From CAYFYS01 sp965202905 (GTDB taxonomy: Bacteria; Pseudomonadota; Alphaproteobacteria; MPNO01), in NCBI GenBank assembly GCA_965202905.1, contig OZ241868.1, forward strand, positions 3,038,001-3,102,000: a DNA stretch of 64,000 bases, written 5' to 3'. Under the pieces are notes generated by a model. It was given only the letters and a program-made list of their open reading frames with translations. It was not told the DNA's origin and did not search any database. Shown piece after piece: positions 61,678 through 64,000 of this stretch; positions within the stretch are counted from its first letter, which is position 1; each line of letters starts with the position of its first letter. The position numbers and the translations under genes were made by a program.

Positions 61678-62802
61678 TCACGGATCGAGCACGGTGTCGT
61701 TGTGCTCACCCAGGCCCGGCGCGCGCAGGGTGCGGCCGGCATGGGCGCGAAATCCTGCGACCAGGGGGACCGACAGCGCCGGCGTCTGCTGGCCCTGGCC
61801 GTTCGTCAGGATCTCGGCGAATACGCCGCGCTCGCGGAAATGGGGATCGGCGAGCGCCTCTTCGACCGTGCGCACGATCGAGCAGCAGCAGTCGATCCCG
61901 CCGAGCGCACGCTCCCAATCCTCCGCCGGGCGGGCGGCGATCAGCCCTTGCAGCGCGACGATCGTGCCGGCGGGATCGCGCCGGTCGTCACGCCATCGCT
62001 CTTCGAGCCCGACCGCCTCGCAAAAATTCTCCCAGAACTTCTGCTCCAGCGGCGCCGCCGCCAGCACCTTTCCGTCCGCCGTCGGATAGAGCCGGTAGCG
62101 CGGCGAGCCGCCGGTGACGAGCTCGCCGCCGCCGACCGGCCAGCGGCCGAACGCCGCCCCGTTGCCGACCGCCCAGTAGAGGAGCGCGAACAAATTATCG
62201 GCCATGGCGATGTCGAGGCGGGCGCCCTCGCCCGTCCGGTCCCGCATCCGCAGGGCGAGCAGGATGTTCATCACCGCCGGATACGCCCCGCCGGCGATGT
62301 CGGCGATCAGGACCGGCGGGACCACCGGCGCATCGTCCGGGCCCATGCCGAGGGACAGCAGCCCGGTCTCGCCGATGTAGTTGAGGTCGTGGGCGGCCAG
62401 ATCCCGCTTCGGCCCGGTCTGGCCGAAGCCGGTGATCGAGCAGTAGACGACCGCCGGATTGATCGCCCGCACGGAGTCGTAGTCGAGCCCGAGCCGGCCC
62501 ATCGCGCCCGGGCGGAACTGCTCGATCACCACGTCGGCCCGCTCGATCAGCGGCCGCAGGCGCGCCCTGTCCGCCTCGCTCTTGAGGTCCAGCGCGATCG
62601 ACTTCTTGCCGCGGTTGAGCATCGCGAAGTTGATGCTGTCATCGCCCCATCGGGGCTGGTAGCGCCGCATCTCATCGCCCGCGCCCGGGCGCTCGACCTT
62701 GATCACCTCGGCGCCGGCCTCGGCAAGGATCAGGCTGGCCATCGGCCCGGGCAGCAGCGTCGTGAAATCGAGCGCCAGGACGCCGTCGAGCGCGCCCGGC
62801 AT
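61678..62802 (-). CDS. CaiB/BaiF-type CoA transferase
   Basis: Class III CoA transferase, 374 residues, moving CoA between carboxylic acids. LDFTTLLPGPMASLILAEAG is the family N-terminus, followed by GAEVIKVERPGAGDEMR, NRGKKSIALDLKSE and GEGARLDIAMADNLFALL, where the catalytic Asp is expected. The ATG at 62802 overlaps the preceding stop by one base (TGATG). Substrate unknown; the neighbours suggest activation of an acid for beta-oxidation. Confidence 0.92.
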   Translation of the reverse strand: MPGALDGVLALDFTTLLPGPMASLILAEAGAEVIKVERPGAGDEMRRYQPRWGDDSINFAMLNRGKKSIALDLKSEADRARLRPLIERADVVIEQFRPGAMGRLGLDYDSVRAINPAVVYCSITGFGQTGPKRDLAAHDLNYIGETGLLSLGMGPDDAPVVPPVLIADIAGGAYPAVMNILLALRMRDRTGEGARLDIAMADNLFALLYWAVGNGAAFGRWPVGGGELVTGGSPRYRLYPTADGKVLAAAPLEQKFWENFCEAVGLEERWRDDRRDPAGTIVALQGLIAARPAEDWERALGGIDCCCSIVRTVEEALADPHFRERGVFAEILTNGQGQQTPALSVPLVAGFRAHAGRTLRAPGLGEHNDTVLDP

Positions 62803-63440
62803 CAGCGCCCGCCCCTCGCCCTGGCCACCGCGGCGCGGCGGGCGGGCGCGGCGCCCGGCGCGCCGTCGGCCTCGAACAGCGCGCGGCAGACCTCGTAGTG
62901 GTGGACCAGCCCGCCGCGCTCGACCCGCTCGATCGGGCCGTCGGGATAGCCGAGTCCGAGCCGGCAGGTGAGATCCATGTCGGCCGCCTCGGCGAGCCCT
63001 TCGTCGAGCAGCCGGAGCGCGGCGTTGTATTTCGGCCGCACCAGCCGGTCGACGATCCGCCCGACCCGGTCGGCCGAGACCACCACGTCGAGCCCGGCGC
63101 CCTCGAAGACCGCGCGCGCGGCCTCGACCGCCGCCTCGCCGGTGGCCGGCTGGCGCACCAGCTCGACCAGGTTCGAGGGCGGATCGGCGCCGTTGCGGTA
63201 GCGCGCGAAGCCGATGGCGTTGGAGCCCTCCCGGCCCGCCGCCTCGCCGGTGTGAACGCCCAGGCATTCGACACCGAGCTCGATCAGGATCGCCGTCCTG
63301 GACGGATCGGGCGCGTATGGCGCCCCGAGCAGGACCAGCACGTCGGCTTCGGCCTCGGCGCCGGCCCCGGCCCCGGCCAGGAAGGGGTCGCCGGCCGGGA
63401 ACGATCGGCTCCCGGCCGCGCTCCTGATCGTGTAGGCCAT
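62802..63440 (-). CDS. 3-hydroxyacyl-CoA dehydrogenase C-terminal-domain-like protein
   Basis: A 212-residue protein. RLVRPKYNAALRLLDEGLAE with DMDLTCRLGLGYPDGPIERV is the C-terminal helical domain of 3-hydroxyacyl-CoA dehydrogenases, here without an NAD domain. The N-terminal ~90 residues are weakly conserved. It starts three bases after the complete dehydrogenase gene, so the two probably make one enzyme in two chains, or a duplicated domain was split off. Coupled to the CoA transferase gene. Confidence 0.75.
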   Translation of the reverse strand: MAYTIRSAAGSRSFPAGDPFLAGAGAGAEAEADVLVLLGAPYAPDPSRTAILIELGVECLGVHTGEAAGREGSNAIGFARYRNGADPPSNLVELVRQPATGEAAVEAARAVFEGAGLDVVVSADRVGRIVDRLVRPKYNAALRLLDEGLAEAADMDLTCRLGLGYPDGPIERVERGGLVHHYEVCRALFEADGAPGAAPARRAAVARARGGR

Positions 63441-63443
63441 CGT

Positions 63444-64000
63444 TCAGGCTCCGAACATCGCGCCGCCCTCGTAGTCGTGGAAGCCGCACCCCGACTTCCG
63501 GCCGAGGCGTCCGGCGGCGACCATGCGGCGCAGCAGCGGCGGGGCGGCCGCGCGCGGGTCCAGCGTGATCGGATAGAACGCCTCGGACAGGCGGATCTGG
63601 GTATCGAGCCCGATCAGGTCGACCAGCTCCAGCGGCCCCATCCTGTAGCCGAGTCCGGCCCTGATCGCCTTGTCGATATCCGCCGCGCTGGCCACACCGG
63701 CCTCGACCGCGCGGATGGCGTCGTTGTTGAAGGGCACCAGCAACGCATTGAGGATGAAGCCGGGCTTGTCCTGGGTCCGGACCGGCTGCTGGCCGGCGGC
63801 TACCGTCCAGGCCCAGGCCGCGGCGAAGGTCTCCGCCGAGGTGTTCAAACCGGGCGACATCTCGATCAGCTTCATCATCTGGGCAGGCAGGCAGAAATGC
63901 ATCCCGACCACCCGGTCCTCGCGCCCGCAGCCCGAGGCGATCTCGGTGATCGACAGGGTCGAGGTGTTGGAGGCGAAGATCGCGCGCCCGGCGCAGATCG
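63444..64000 (-). CDS. 3-hydroxyacyl-CoA dehydrogenase, partial at the right edge
   Basis: Oxidises 3-hydroxyacyl-CoA to 3-ketoacyl-CoA with NAD. The visible ~184 residues begin inside the NAD domain with IFASNTSTLSITEIASG and RVVGMHFCLPAQMMKLIEM, the His-containing motif, and end with the C-terminal domain (KPGFILNALLVPFNNDAIRA, GLGYRMGPLELVDLIGLD). The start of the gene lies beyond 64000. It heads the operon with the two following genes. Confidence 0.92.
   Translation of the reverse strand, partial: ICAGRAIFASNTSTLSITEIASGCGREDRVVGMHFCLPAQMMKLIEMSPGLNTSAETFAAAWAWTVAAGQQPVRTQDKPGFILNALLVPFNNDAIRAVEAGVASAADIDKAIRAGLGYRMGPLELVDLIGLDTQIRLSEAFYPITLDPRAAAPPLLRRMVAAGRLGRKSGCGFHDYEGGAMFGA

Noticed and set aside
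1..64000. tRNA, rRNA or transposase genes
   Set aside because: None was recognised by eye. A tRNA scan and covariance-model search would be needed to exclude small RNA genes.

Overview
The window is high-GC DNA that reads like an alphaproteobacterial chromosome. The signs are a C4-pathway 5-aminolevulinate synthase (HemA), a plant/alphaproteobacterial-type glutamate-cysteine ligase, the thrC-M16 peptidase pair, an HDAC-xseB-ispA-dxs-tlyA run, a cytochrome c' relic and many GTG or TTG starts. A Rhodospirillales-like origin is my inference; there is no rRNA or other marker that fixes it. Several catabolic genes are broken, so the genome is eroding or the assembly has indels.

Layout. 1-5.0 kb: glycine cleavage operon gcvT-gcvH-gcvPA-gcvPB (minus strand) behind a tandem glycine riboswitch. 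5.1-20 kb: housekeeping genes, including ispH-thrB-rnhA, a peroxiredoxin with an unexplained C-terminal extension, a DsbD/ScsB-type reductase, yqgE, thrC with an M16 peptidase, an M32 carboxypeptidase and tldD. 20-22.9 kb: a variable stretch with a decayed dual-OB-type gene, a decayed DUF488 gene, one intact DUF488 gene and copy 1 of a ~1 kb dispersed repeat. 22.9-45.3 kb: gshA, rsmE, ubiA, molybdenum cofactor genes (mobA, fdhD, moaA) with a GIY-YIG gene among them, hemA, pdxH, fabI, aroC, the isoprenoid run dxs/ispA/xseB, a broken cytochrome c', a persulfide-dioxygenase-like MBL protein and an orphan DmsC-like membrane anchor. 45.3-55.4 kb: a catabolic region with broken alpha/beta hydrolase and flavin monooxygenase genes, a three-subunit nitrile hydratase/thiocyanate hydrolase-like enzyme, a MetE-like protein, two UbiD decarboxylases and a Rieske oxygenase. 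55.4-61.6 kb: copy 2 of the repeat in inverted orientation, an acyl-CoA dehydrogenase, a large FRG-domain protein with 18 TPR units, and an S24/nuclease chimeric relic. 61.7-64 kb: CoA transferase and 3-hydroxyacyl-CoA dehydrogenase genes running off the right edge.

The most unusual signal is the inverted repeat pair (21.87-22.86 kb and 55.39-56.31 kb). Each copy carries a short ORF with a good ribosome binding site. In copy 2 it is an intact 54-residue peptide whose middle resembles a RiPP leader. In copy 1 the same ORF is interrupted by a run of 19 C and is one base out of frame, a possible phase-variable switch. The second candidate is the FRG-TPR protein, whose N-terminal part is AT-richer than its neighbours and whose repeats are almost identical at DNA level. 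No tRNA, rRNA, CRISPR array or intact transposase was recognised.
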